64,000 bases of DNA from Schizophyllum amplum. Taxonomy: Eukaryota; Basidiomycota; Agaricomycetes; Agaricales; Schizophyllaceae. Of the stretch, positions 33,014-44,228 are shown piece by piece. The DNA lies in the NCBI GenBank assembly GCA_007026445.1, contig VDMD01000011.1, forward strand, positions 124,001-188,000, read 5' to 3'. The notes below the pieces were generated by a model that saw nothing but the letters and a program-made list of their open reading frames with translations, was not told the origin of the DNA and ran no database searches. The number at the start of each line of letters is the position of its first letter. Position 1 is the stretch's first letter. The position numbers were made by a program, and so were the translations under genes.

Positions 33014-35322
33014 GCATCTGTACACGCGCAGCTCAGAACGGAGACAACCTGCTGGGCCCCTGTGCTAAGCGCCCCGTCTATAACGTTGCGCTGTTCTCCC
33101 CCACGCAGCACGTATCTCCTACCTCTTACATACAATCATTGCGTGACGCGTGAGGTTAGGGTCAGCCGCACGACCCTCCCAAGGAGTACGGGCCCTCCGT
33201 TACGGAGGGACAGGAAAAGATTGTGGCAGAGTGCGGCCGACGAGTCGACCACAACAAACCGCGAGGCCGGGCGGGACGCGCCGCGCCCGGTGGTTTGCCC
33301 CCGCGGTCCGCACGCCCAGGGCATTGCTGTCCTTGACGGGGCGAGCGCCGCCAATTAAGATGTTCAAATGCAACGAGGGATGGTCTTTATGAAGGAGGAG
33401 CGGGGCAACGCACAGACCAGTTTGACTAAATTAGGGGAGGCCCCGGATGCGGGATGAGTCGGAATGTTTAAGTTTGCACAATGCAGAATGTCCGTTCCGA
33501 CGTTTGGAGTGCCATTCAGATGTGGACTGGTAGCTGATAGTCTTGTGAGACATTGTACGTGAGATATGTATGGACGGAGGCGGATGCAGCAGTGCACAGA
33601 ATAGGGCAAGCTGAAGAGCGACCGCAGCGGAAATGAACATGAGTCCCGTGACTGATCTCGTGACGTGCCACGGTCACGCGTAGCGCGTTCAAGCCTCAAA
33701 CTCCGATCCTTTTCTGCTCTCGCCTCCATCGCACCTCGCACAGCTCAAGTAGCATCTATTTGTGCTCCATTACCTTTGAATCGATGGTACTCTTGCATCT
33801 GCCGGAGACTCTCCAGCATTTTCCGCGCCCTCTAGACTACCTTTACCGCGCATATACCTTCCGCTATGGTATGTCGGTTTCTTCGTCTCACGAATATCTC
33901 AACTTACCTTGCTCGCTTCTGTAGGGTGTCCCCAACACATATGACTCTGCTGGCCGCAAAATGGACAAGCTAGGACTGGAGGCTGATGGCAGAGGGACGC
34001 AGGACCCGCCAAGTGCTGCAACTCGGAAGCCAGTAGTAAGGCCGCGACATTTGCATGTGAAGAAAGCCGCGCCAATAACCCCGACATGAGGGGGGAACCC
34101 TCTTCGCCTGCTACTAGTGTTGCCGACGATTCGTGCTAGCTCGGGGACGATCCGTTCCGTGCTGCAGCACGTTATCCTAAACAGGAAAGCGTTTTGATGC
34201 ACAACTCGGATCGAATCGTAGCTCGATATAAAAAATCCTACCATTATATCCCGGCTTGACAGGCCTTGTCCTGCGCTCTGAGGCTCAGGCAGATCCCCCC
34301 GACAGCACTTCGCACCCACACAGGTATCGAACGCACCTACGGGGGGGGGTCCGGGAGCTTCGAGAGATCTCGCGCCGCGCTGTCGTTGTCGTTGGCCTCT
34401 CAAAATTCTCTCTCTTTCCATCGTGTTCCGCCAGCCCGTATCGCTGGTTACACAACAGGATGAGGCGGCGTCCAGCGCTCGACAATACTTAATACTTACA
34501 TATATTAGACGTTAACTCACACTCTGGGATGTTTTTTAGATCTAGGGGTGTCTTCAGAGGTCCTGTAAGCAGATGTTTACATCAAGTTGAACTTGCGCGA
34601 GGGCGAGGGTGCTACGGCAATTGCCGATATTATATTCCGAGCTAACTCGCAGCTTGCTCGGATCGAAACGATTGTATTTCCTGAATTTTCTGGCACGGAA
34701 CGAAACGAAACGGATCGTCGGCAACACTACCTGCTACGCCTACTCCACCGACGGATCTTGCACATGTACGTCCTGTACACGTCTCTGGTCACACGGAATT
34801 TCAAGATGGACAACTACCCGCAGCAGTGTCCAAGCAGCAGTGTCCCAAGTGCTCGGTCCCCTCGTACAGGCGAACCGGGACTGCGTCGACCCCAGCATAA
34901 CCACCACTTCCGGAGTATTCCCATCTCGCCCTCCATTCTGGCTACTTTTGCGAGTGCGGACAACGCGGAGCGCCTCCTCACAGCATGGTACCCAGGCCAG
35001 CGCAATTATCGCCTCGAATCCTGATTTTGCGGCGGAAGACTTTTAGTCTCGCGAACCGGTCTCACTTTCGCTTGATTGGGGCACTAGCGCGCCGATAAGC
35101 GCCCGTTGTGACGTGACGTCAGGCGCGCTACGCAGCATGCGCGTCGATGCGCGCCACGCTCCGCAGGTTCATCGCCATGGTCACTGACAGCACCATCTTT
35201 GTCCCGGACTTCCATCTTCTCCAACACGCGCAAGAAACGATACTCGTCCCCACCCTCGAAGATCCCGAACCACAACTTTCGAATCCTCCGCACAGCGAAC
35301 AACACTTTGACCATCGCCCACG
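33014..35322. other. Gene-poor gap
   Basis: About 2.3 kb. Contains a G9 run at 34344-34352 and a Cys-rich open stretch near 34730-34790 that lacks a start. No gene is supported. The last few hundred bases should be the promoter of the DUF1769 gene. Confidence 0.45.
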
Positions 35323-36542
35323 ATGCCCAAACGCCTCCGCGTTCTCGCCGGGCCCACAGCGGACCCCGCCAAAATGACCGACATCACTGACCGCGTCAAC
35401 TCGCCCACGCCTTTTGAGATCAAGTCGGAGGACTTTGAGGGGAAGATCGTCGCCTGCATCAAGGACTTTCATACTCAGATTGACACGGCGGCGACGGAGG
35501 GCGATGCGCCACATAACGACGGCGGGTGGTACTTTGGGCGTGCAGACAGACAGGGCGTGACGTGGAGTATCCAGGTGCAAGGTGCGTGTTGCGGTATGCA
35601 ACATGAATGAGCAGCACCTAACGTCGACTCGCCAGGCCGCTTCCTACACCCGCACCCCGCCTCCTCCATCCTCTTCGGCAACATCTTCGATCGCCCGCTC
35701 AAGCTCCCCTGGGGCAGCGGTGCCGCCCTGCGTTTCATGAGGTTTGTCCCCCCATCTACACCTATACAGCCAGCCACTGATCCCACTTCAGCTACGTCGA
35801 CCCCACCCTCACGCACGACCTCGGCGCGTCGACGCGGCCCTGGGCACTCTCCCCGCTCGTCGCCACGATGCCCTATCTAGATATGGCGCCAGCAGGCGGC
35901 GAGCCGGCGTTTCCGCTGGGCGACGGGGAGGGGAGTGCAAGTAGCAGCTCGTCGCCGCAAGCTTCTTCCAGCCCGCCGTCTCCCCCTGCTTCCAAGCCCC
36001 CCTCCCGCGCGCCCTCCCGCAAGCCGTCCTTGGCGTCCCTGCGCTCGCTCACGAAGCCGCGCTCACGCAGGCCGTCCATCTCCTCGCTCCTGTCTTCCTC
36101 CAAAGCCCCGTCCCGCGCGCCCACACCCCCAAACGAGCATTCGTGGAACTACGACAACGCGACGGAGCGGAGGGCGTACTTTGCCAGCCCGGCGGCGAGG
36201 GAGGAGACGGTGCTGGGGCCCGAGACGACGATTACCTGCGACTTTGCGTACGGATTCCTGTCGTTCTCGCCCACCATCGCGCTGATGATACCTGGCGGGC
36301 TGACTTTCGACCTGATGCGGTATTGGGACGGGCAGCCGGTGAGGTTTGTGTGCTGTGAGCGGGGGAGTGGGATTGTGGCGCAGAAGTCGGGGGCGGCGGG
36401 TACGGAGGCTGTTCAAGACGCGTCGGATACGCAGACACAGACGGAAGGGGAAGGCGAGGGGCAGGGTCAGGAAGAACAGCTGCCTTGGGGGAAGGTGCTG
36501 TGGTCTGTGTGTATAGAGCTTATAGACGATGATTCGGCCTAG
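35323..36542 (+). CDS. DUF1769 (UPF0590) family protein
   Basis: Conserved fungal protein of unknown biochemical function, 371 residues. Exons 35323-35581, 35636-35741 and 35792-36542, phases consistent. Start chosen at MPKRLRVLAGPTADPAK, the usual family opening. Then FEIKSEDFEGKIVACIKDF, GRFLHPHPASSILFGNIFD, LKLPWGSGAALRFM and DPTLTHDLGASTRPWALSPL. A Ser/Pro/Arg-rich low-complexity insert of about 90 residues (36000-36125) interrupts the domain. It resumes with RRAYFASPAAREETVLGPE, CDFAYGFLSFSPTIALMIPG, FDLMRYWDGQPVRFVCCERG and a Glu/Gln/Thr-rich stretch before LWSVCIELIDDD. The YWDGQPVRFVCCERG block is diagnostic. Confidence 0.9.
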
Positions 36543-37301
36543 ATGGCGTAGGAGCGCGGCTTCCATGTATACTTAGTATCGTTGTCTGTATCACTAGTGA
36601 GGGATTTGTACGCGCTTCTCGTCTTTCCGTGTGTCGGACCCGTGGTTGTTCGGATCCAGTTCAGGTCCCTGCTGCTCGTGAAGCTCGATGAGACGTACCT
36701 ATGACACAGTTGGATACAGCCGAATGTTCTCTCGAACTTCCGCGGGCCTGAGGCGTCCTTGATTCAATGATTGGTACGGGCCCCGTGGGTACTTAAGTTC
36801 CACAAAGCTGAGTAGGCCAGTTCATCGCATGAGAATGCACAGGCTTCCCTGAACAATACTTTAGGGGAGAGCCTCGTGTGCTGAGAATTCGGAGGTCATT
36901 TACGCCATCACGTGCCAGTTGAAGTTGCACACGACGCGACACGCTTGGACCCGTGCAAGCCCCTGTCTATTACTTGACATAGGAAGTGACATACCATAAA
37001 AGGTAATTGGCAATTACTCAAGTTCTGCTCCCGATCCCGTTGCGAACAGGGCTCCTGGGTTTCCTCTGCCTTCCATCGTCAACTCGTCCTTTTCGTGCTC
37101 ATCGTCGTCGTCGGCATTGAAGAGAAGAGAAGAGCAGTGCAGTCGCGTTCACGTAGCCGACTGAAACTTGCGGTGCCCCAAAATCCTTCCTTTCTTCTCG
37201 CGTTCGTCCCAGGTTCATCCGTCCCCGACGCTCCGCTGCATGCGACGCGACTGCACATTCAACCGTGTGCACGAAGAACCAGCCGGCACCAGACGCTTGC
37301 G
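36543..37301. other. Intergenic / promoter region
   Basis: 759 bp between two genes on the plus strand. A pyrimidine-rich stretch precedes the next start. The frame running into the following gene from 37095 has no ATG start of its own. Nothing else was recognised. Confidence 0.45.
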
Positions 37302-39283
37302 ATGCTCATCAAGTACATTCCCGAGGCGCCGCAGCCCACGGTGCTCTTCTCGCTCACGTTTCCCGAGCTCGAGGACCGCGGCGTGCAGAAGCCCCCAGCG
37401 TGGTTGACACAGCTGAATGCGCTGTCGGTGGAGGATCTGGAGGTGCCGAGGGATGGGCATGCGCTCGACAAGGCTGCGGGCATCCCGAGCCTGCTGGACG
37501 AGGTCCTGTTCGACGTGCCTGCGCGCGCGGTGTCGTGTCGCTACCAGGACGGCGCGGTTGTGCGCTGGCATATGGCGGGCACGGAGTGTCTGAGGGCGCT
37601 GCAGAGGGTGCTGGAGGACGTGAACGAGTCTGCGGTGCAGCAGGAGCGGGAGGACCAGCGGTCGAAGGCGGAGCAGAAGAAGGCGGCGGGGCAGGAATCG
37701 CTCAACTCACCTCCTGCGACGGTCAAGACGCAGCGGCACAAGAAGCAGCGCTCGCTTCTCATGTCTCTTGTTGCGTGCGTGGTTTCTGGGTTATGCTGGT
37801 CTATTGCTGACGTTGTTGCAGCTCCATCGTTCCGCACCACCACCATCACAGTCGTTCGACACCATCGTCACCGACTACCCCTACGCCCCCTCCTGTCAAG
37901 GGCCCTCAGGACGACCTTATGATTGCGCTCAAAGCTCATCAGCTGTGTACGCAGCCGGCGCTGTCCCCACGAGCCTTGCGTCGCCGCGCTAGGTCTACCT
38001 TGGTCGACGCCTTCCGGCGGTTCGTGCTTCCAGAACTGTCTAGGCACTACCCGGTCCACGGCTATTACGTCTGGGTGCTGCAAAGCATGCTCCGCCGTAC
38101 TCACGCTCGCATGAACGAGCTCATAGAGATGTTCGGCGGACGCATCCCGGACATGCTCCCGGCCTTTGGCTACCACGGCGACTCTGGGTCCATGAATGCG
38201 TCGTCGGCAATCTTCTACTCGTCTGATGAGGACGAGGACGACACGGACGATGAGAGCTCGGTGCATACACCCTCTTCCGCGCACTTCGGGCCCTTGTCGA
38301 ATCAGCGCCAGAACCAGCTCGCCTCGGCCTCGGCCTACTACAGCTGCCAGTCGCACCAGCGATCGACCGTCTCGCTCCCTCCGGCAGAGGTCGCGGAGTA
38401 CCGCGGCTTCTTCGAACTGACACGTCGTCTCCGCCACCTCCTCATCGCCTGCGACGCCCGCCAAACGCACATGCAGAACGAGCAGCGGCAGCGCGAAGCC
38501 ATACTCGAAATCCGCAGCCGCCGCCGCGCCTGGCTCAACCGCGCCCTCGTACCGAGCAAATTCGGCGCGTCCACCGACTCCAGCCTCGCCATGCCCTTCC
38601 GCAGCTCGCGCCTAGCGCAGGCCTCCTGGACAGCGGAGGAGTACGAGTACGCGCCCTCCGCGCCGCGCGACTGCCTCGCCGAGCTCATCGCGTGCGGGGA
38701 GGACGTGAGCCGGCTGAGGGCGGGCCTGCGCCGCACGCACTCGTCGGGCAGCGATATGTTGTTCCCCGTGTGCGAGGACGACGAGCGGGAGGGGGCGGAG
38801 GCGGACGGTGCGGACGACGCGCGCGAGCTGGATCTTGAACTGGGCCTTGGCGGGCTGTCGCTGGCGGAGGAGCGGGTGCCGTGGGCGGGTGGGGATAGCG
38901 ATGAGGAGATGCTGCCGCCGCCGCTGTGTCCGCGGAGGAGGACGAGCAGTATGCATAAGCAGCGGCTGGACGTGCGGACGCCGGTGGAGTTGGGGATTGT
39001 GGCACCGCCGCCGCCGCCGCCGATGATGATGATGCCGCCGCCGCCGCCGATGATGCCGCAGCCGCCGCCATCGATGCCGCCTCCGCCGACGACGGCGCCC
39101 CCGTCGCTGCCACCGCCGAGGATATTGGGCGCGGGGCCGATGCTGGTGGCGGAGGGGGAGGCGCCGCCGGTGTATGAGGAGGTGGAGGTGTATGCGGAGG
39201 TGGAGGTGGAGGGAAAGGCGGGGTATGCGGAGTCGGGGGAGTTTACGCTGGGGATGGATGTGGGGGTGCCGGCTAGGGGGTAG
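37302..39283 (+). CDS. Orphan protein with acidic and poly-Pro/Met C-terminal region
   Basis: Not assigned to a known family. Exons 37302-37774 and 37822-39283 give 644 residues. N-terminal part: MLIKYIPEAPQPTVLFSLTF, ELEDRGVQKPPAWLTQLNAL and a Gln/Glu/Lys-rich segment (QQEREDQRSKAEQKKAAGQE). After the intron comes a His-run (VPHHHHHS), a helical region (RARSTLVDAFRRFVLPELSR, YYVWVLQSMLRRTHARMNEL), an acidic patch (YSSDEDEDDTDDESS) and a second helical part (FFELTRRLRHLLIACDARQT). The tail is highly acidic and then proline/methionine-rich with long Pro runs at 39001-39110. It could be a scaffold or signalling adaptor; Pro-rich stretches are potential ligands for MYND or SH3 domains, but nothing links it to the MYND genes beyond proximity. 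Confidence 0.75.
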
Positions 39284-39285
39284 GG

Positions 39286-39381
39286 GAGGGCGCGCTGCTG
39301 CTGTCTCCTGCTCGCCACTGCTGCTGTCCCCTGTTCGCCGCTGCTGTCCCCTCTTCCCCGCTGCTGTCTCCTGTTCGTCCT
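39286..39381 (+). repeat. Minisatellite, about 21-23 bp unit (gctgctgtcccctgttcgcc)
   Basis: Four degenerate tandem copies of gctgctgtcycctgttcgcc immediately after the stop of the orphan proline-rich gene. Confidence 0.7.
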
Positions 39382-39406
39382 GGCCGCTCTTGTTCGCTCG
39401 CGCCCG

Positions 39407-39525
39407 GCTCGCCTGCTTCACAACCATCTCGCCTGCTTCACGGCCACCACACCTGCTTTACGGTCATCTCGCCTGCATCACGGCCACCGCGCCTGCTGCA
39501 CGAGCACCTCGCCTGCCCTCACGGG
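39407..39525 (+). repeat. Minisatellite, about 21 bp unit (ctcgcctgcttcacggccac)
   Basis: Five to six degenerate tandem copies of a ctcgcctgcttcacggccac-like unit with substitutions in most copies. Confidence 0.7.
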
Positions 39526-39694
39526 TCATCGTCATTCAACATCATCATCATCATCCATCAACTCATGCTCATGCTGCCTCTTTGGGACTCGCGGAACTTT
39601 TAAAATATGTCAAGGTCAATTATCTCTCATCGAACGCATACAACATCGTCATCCAATACTCAACATTATCGACGTCGCTGGTATCTCTGACGCG

Positions 39695-39815
39695 GCGGTT
39701 TTATTCATTGCATCTGCGGTTTTATTCATTGCATCTGCGGTTTTATTCATTGCATCTGCGGTTTTATTCATTGCAGCCACGGTTTTACTCATTGCATCTT
39801 CGGGTTTAATCGCCG
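39695..39815 (+). repeat. Minisatellite, 21 bp unit (gcggttttattcattgcatc)
   Basis: Four near-perfect copies of the 21-bp unit, then two diverged copies (ccacggttttactcattgc and ttcgggtttaat). The unit length equals that of the two preceding arrays, although the sequence is unrelated. Confidence 0.85.
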
Positions 39816-40839
39816 CGTCCGCCGGTCTTATTCACTGCATCTTTCTCGGGCTTTACCTTGCTCTGTGTATTATCTAGCATTTCCCATCTGTTCGTTGTTT
39901 TGCGCGTTTCCGTCACTTATACGTTCATCCGTCCATCCGCTCATCCGCCCATTCATCCTCTGCATACATTACATCCCGTCCTTTGCTTCCCGTGTTGCAT
40001 ATTGACCTATCTAACGTACGTCGCTCGCATTCGTCCACACATCCACATATACATACAGACATACTCGCTCATGCCATCCATTCGAACCAAAAATCGGAAA
40101 TCTTATACTCGACGCTTACTGACCTGCATACTTGCTAGCGTCCCGCCTACTTGCTGACGTCCTGAATAGTTGCTAGCGTCCTGCCTACTTACCTCTATTA
40201 CCTACCTACCTTCCCCCCTACATACGTACCTACCATACTACCTATTAATTCCTCGTCGGGTTGCCGAGTCCGGGGGCGTACCTCCTGCATGTTTGCTCGT
40301 TCATTTTGGTCGTACTTGTGGCGGTAGGAACTTATGGGGCAGGCGTGCGTTGTTATCATGATCTGCTCAGTGTGCAAGGTCCCAGGGTGGTCACGGTGCG
40401 GTGGAAGGGAGTGCACGAGCCGGCGCCTCTTATCTGCGGCTTGGCACCTTTGGGTGTCAATGGGTGAGCGCGTGTACACTAGCGGTCCCAAGTTGGGCTC
40501 TCCATTGACAAGCGAAGCGATTCAGGCCCTGAGGCTCGTCTTATCAGTGGCTCAAGACTCGCGTATCTAGGATGATCCTCAGCCGGACGCTCTCAGAGCC
40601 GCACTTGTGGCTACTGGTTCAGACATTGCATGCTCGACTGTGGGTCCAGATCCGAATTAGGCGGAGTTACCATAAACGTCCTGATCTTGTCTAATGATGG
40701 CATCGAAAATCATTCGGAATTCCGAATTTGATGTATGCTATTGTTTGTTCACTCTTGACTCCGACTCTCACGAAGCGGGACACCCGTTATTACATCTTGC
40801 TCTGGACGCCGCCAGCGACGAGCAGGCAACAAACTAGCC

Positions 40840-41728
40840 ATGGCCCCCAGCCTCCAAGGCCTCAATCTTATTCATCCCTCGCCTCCCCCCAGCGCAGACC
40901 ATGATCTGGTTTCGAATGTCCCAGACGTATCCGCCGCGCAGCTCGACTTCTGGGCGAACTTCAACTTTACGAACGAGGATGGGCCGCTGAGCGACAAGAG
41001 CGCCAAGTCATACTCGGACAAGAGCGAGAGCCCGCTTCTCGGCGTTGCGCAGCAGCAGCAGTCGTTCCCCCAGCTCACGGGGCAGCAGCCAATAGACATC
41101 GGCACCCTCCTATATGCTATCCAGCAGCAGCAGCAGGTGCAGCAGCAGCAACAGCAGCAACAGCAGCAGCAGTTTGCCCCCCAGCAGCTCGCGAACCTCC
41201 TTGCCCTTCAGGGATTCGCCCAGCAGCAGCAACTGCAGCAGCTCCAGCTCCCCCCTCTCCAGCCTACCCTCCCCCGATCGACGCCGTTGCAGGCCCCCTC
41301 GACCACCACCCAACCGCCTCCGCCGAAGCGTCAGCGCACCACGTCGACCGCCGCTCCCCCCACGCCCGCAGCCACTGCCTCTGTCGGCCCTCCCCTCTCC
41401 GGTGAAGCCTCCGTTGCTGCCGCCGAAGACAAGCGTCGCCGCAACACAGCTGCAAGTGCACGCTTCCGCATGAAGAAGAAGGAGCGGGAGGTGCGTAGCG
41501 GTCCACGATTATCTTACCGATGACTAATGACAATTGTAGGCCGCCCTCGAGGGCAAGGCCAAGGAGCTCGAGGATCGTGTCGGGGAGCTCGAGCGGGAGT
41601 GTGAGACATTGCGCCGCGAGAACGACTGGCTGAAGGGTCTCGTCGTCGGCGTTACCGGGTCCGTCGCACCTCAGGGCGCCTCGGGCACGAACTACAACAG
41701 CGGAGGGAAGCGCGCACGAGATGATTAG
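40840..41728 (+). CDS. bZIP transcription factor, CYS-3/MetR-like
   Basis: Nuclear bZIP activator, 279 residues; its basic region resembles that of Neurospora CYS-3/MetR, which control sulfur-acquisition genes. Exons 40840-41490 and 41540-41728. The N-terminus has GLNLIHPSPPP and LDFWANFNFTNED. A glutamine-rich activation-type region is encoded by CAG repeats at about 41045-41240, with an 11-Gln run. A Pro/Thr-rich linker ends in PPPKRQRTTS. The basic region is EDKRRRNTAASARFRMKKKE, containing the N-x2-A-A-x2-[FR]-R contact pattern as NTAASARFR. The intron falls at the basic region/zipper junction. The leucine zipper has heptads in LEGKAKELEDRVGELERECE and TLRRENDWLKGLV. The sulfur role is inferred by similarity only. 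Confidence 0.88.
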
Positions 41729-41904
41729 CAGCTATAAAAAATCTTGGTTATGAGCGTACAATTGTATGCAGCGGGGCACATTGGGTGAGTGCCTACGTCT
41801 GTCCGATCCTTCAGAACGCTAATGTTCCCAAGTATTATCAGTATATATGGTCTCTATGTTGTACTTATATGCAGTACGTCCTCGTCGATGAAGCAGACAA
41901 TACA

Positions 41905-41970
41905 CGTCCTTCGTCCTCAGCCCTGCCTTCGTCCCAGCCTTGCCTTCGTCCCCAGCCCTGGCTTCTTCAC
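41905..41970 (+). repeat. Short tandem repeat, 16-18 bp unit (ccttcgtccccagccctg)
   Basis: Three to four adjacent copies of ccttcgtcc-cagcc-tg with small length changes. Confidence 0.65.
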
Positions 41971-42423
41971 GGTCCTCGTTTTACCGCAGCTTTCCGGTCC
42001 ACCAGTTGCCCTCTACGCCCAAAGCAGGCGAACCCGGGTCGGATCGGACGTCTCCCATCGGACACAGCACATACGATACGGTACGCTCATATGGCACGGT
42101 GCGCCGCGGCGAGGGCCCACCAATGCGCTTCGCGCAATTGCCGTTTCGAGGAAGATCCGCTTCGCAAAGATCTCCCGAATTCAAAGTGGCTCCTCCCTGT
42201 GGCACGCGCTGCGTGGGCGGGGGATCTTGCGTGGTTGGGGGATCTCGCATTTGTATGCCACTTCGAGCCCCGGTGACGCGTGTGTATGCCGACGTCTCCA
42301 GCCTATCTGGGCGCATTTACGTGGGTGAGTGCACAGTCTGGTGGAGGATGGCCGCGCGAAGCCCGCTTGACGCCAGCGTTGAAGCTAGCGTTGTCAATGG
42401 AGCTGGCTTCATCGAGCTGAGCC

Positions 42424-42480
42424 TGGTGCATGGAACTCGGGGTGGTGCATGGCCCTCTCGGGGTGGTGCGTGGGGTGGGA
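42424..42480 (+). repeat. Short tandem repeat, about 20 bp unit (gcatgg...ctcggggtggt)
   Basis: Two and a half copies: gcatggaactcggggtggt, gcatggccctctcggggtggt and gcgtgggg. Confidence 0.6.
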
Positions 42481-42624
42481 GAAAATCGAACTTACTTCTC
42501 GCGGTGGTTGCGTGGGTTTCGACGTTTGCATTGGGGATCGGAATCGCATCTGAACTGTGTATCCTGATCTGACCTGTGTATCTTGACATCCCGATTCCCG
42601 ATGCGACTCCTTGTGTTTCGGATG

Positions 42625-42715
42625 CGTATGTGCGCAGGTACTTCTCCAGGTAAGTCCGATGCGCAGGTGCTCTCTAGGTACAATGCGCAGGTATCCCTCA
42701 GGTACTGACGCGCGG
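42625..42715 (+). repeat. Short tandem repeat, about 26 bp unit (tgcgcaggt...ctcaggta)
   Basis: Three degenerate copies, each with tgcgcaggt followed by a c/t-rich segment and aggta. Confidence 0.55.
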
Positions 42716-43603
42716 CTATAGCGGGCTTTGGGAGCGCCAGCGTGTGTAGCGTCAATCGATGGGTCCTAGCGGTGGATGGGTCCACGTCTGAATGCGTGAG
42801 ACGGGTACATGGCGCAATTGCGGTATGTCTTCTGTGACGTCGTGTGATGTGAACGCTGAAGCGCTGACGCTTGATAGCCTGCGACACGCTATCCAAAGGG
42901 CCACAAAAACACTCGAATTCGGATAATATGGCGCCCATAGTCCAAGCTAGCGTAGCGCGGCGTGCATCCACCGGTGTGTGGCATCGGCCATATTTGAGGT
43001 GAAGGAGATCCAGATATTCCTGCCGTCCTTTTATTCACATAATTTTGTAGGGCGAGCCACACTGCGCATCGTCTTCTCTCGCGTATCATCAGGACCGCGC
43101 GCATCATGCATAGGTAATATCATGGACGCCTCATCAGCGACGCCATTCAGCGCAATTGCCAGACCACCGCAACGAAGATGCCCCGGTCGCTGCCGCGTCC
43201 CCCGCCCGCTGTAGTGGAATGCTATACAGCGGTTCGACGACGACGTCCCTCGTCACTTCCGCCCTACTGGACGACCTCGGCTAGCCTTATCGCGAGTTCA
43301 CCGTGAAGGAATTATTTGGTATCAAGGCTAGCACTGACGGTTGTTGCATCTCTGCTGATACTGAGTATGTATGGCATCCTCTGGCCGACCTGTCAGTCGC
43401 CGATGGGTCCAGTTGAGCTGCACGGCCGTCACTTTGTACGGCAGAGGGCAAGAGGAGAGCGGCTGGTCGCGCGCGAGGGGGGTCAGCTGTGCCGCCCAGG
43501 GCATGGCGCCATCGGTCGGCGTCGTTGCGCGATTCGGTCTCACGGCGGCATGGTGGCGGAGGCTGGCCTGTTCTATGGGCGGTGGGCTTACATAAAAGAT
43601 GCC

Positions 43604-43714
43604 ATGGGTATGGACATCAACGACCACGGGGTTCGGAAGGAGCACAGGACCCGAAAGAGACGAGGAAGAGTGAGGTGAGCTCGGTACTATTTCATAAATA
43701 TCCGTACTCGTCAT
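43604..43714 (-). pseudogene. Possible amidohydrolase 5' fragment (VDVHTH motif)
   Basis: A short minus-strand frame from the ATG at 43714 (MTSTDIYEIVPSS) reaches LLPNPVVVDVHTHGIFY and then a GTAAGC donor-like site. The hydrophobic-D-x-H-x-H motif is typical of the first metal-binding strand of amidohydrolases such as the ACMSD family. No matching downstream exons were found, so this is at best a relic and could be chance. Confidence 0.2.
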
Positions 43715-44228
43715 TGACCATATGGTTCATACGCGACAGACACCAGGAAGACGGTGGATATACGTGCAGTAGTTTTCCCGGGCAGACGTTCGTAGCAACA
43801 GTGCGACGATATACGACCTCCTCCGATGCGGCTTACGCGCTTCTGCACGCGTGCATGGGCAACGCTAAGGGCCGTCTCATTGCAGGTATGAATCGGACGT
43901 TCGATGACCGCGAGGTGGAAGGCATCTCATATGGCTGCACTGAAAGGAACAGTCACCACTAGTCCGCACAGTCAGGCCCAGTATTGCTAGTCCGGCATAC
44001 CTTGCGCCATTCAAAAGAGGACTGGGAAGCGTTCGTCGTCGTATCGCACGCGCGAGTCAGTAATCTAAATGTCTTACTGCCAAGTCTCCGCCTCATATTT
44101 GGTCTGTGATGTACGATTGTCTCACCGCGGGAACTACTGGCGTGTCGCAGTAACCGGCGATCGACGCAGCGCCTCTCACTTGCGTCCTCCTGCCATCTCA
44201 ACTTCCTCAACGCGGTTTCCTCCTACCA

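Larger units (their letters stand above)
30737..33020 (+). repeat. Segmental duplication unit, copy C
   Basis: Direct-orientation copy of the unit seen at 10376-12665, including the promoter block and part of the 3' flank (gcacaacgagtctggaacat, then ttttctagaacttgagcatc). The 3' flank is less well kept than in A and B. Confidence 0.6.
39284..40839. other. Repeat-rich intergenic region
   Basis: About 1.55 kb holding three tandem arrays (listed separately) and pyrimidine-rich simple sequence (tccatccgctcatccgccca near 39930; cctacctaccttccccccta near 40200). The stretch just before 40840 should be the bZIP promoter. Confidence 0.6.
41729..44228. other. Repeat-rich gene-poor gap
   Basis: About 2.5 kb without a supported intact gene. 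It contains three short degenerate tandem arrays between 41.9 and 42.7 kb and a possible enzyme relic near 43.6 kb, listed separately. The last few hundred bases should hold the promoter of MYND gene E. Confidence 0.5.

Noticed and set aside
34700..34830. Cys-rich stretch (TDGSCTCTSCT) as a metallothionein gene
   Set aside because: No ATG, only four to five cysteines, and the surrounding frame is not Cys-rich; probably chance.
36063..36566. Antisense open frame opposite the DUF1769 gene
   Set aside because: Arg/Pro-rich shadow of the sense low-complexity insert; the sense strand carries the conserved domain.
38338..39318. Long antisense open frames opposite the Pro-rich gene
   Set aside because: They arise from GC-rich, low-complexity sense coding (poly-Ser/Gly or poly-His/Arg products) and contain no domain.
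43489..43962. Plus-strand open frame upstream of MYND E
   Set aside because: No family motif, and its first part is antisense to the equally doubtful VDVHTH frame; no evidence for coding.
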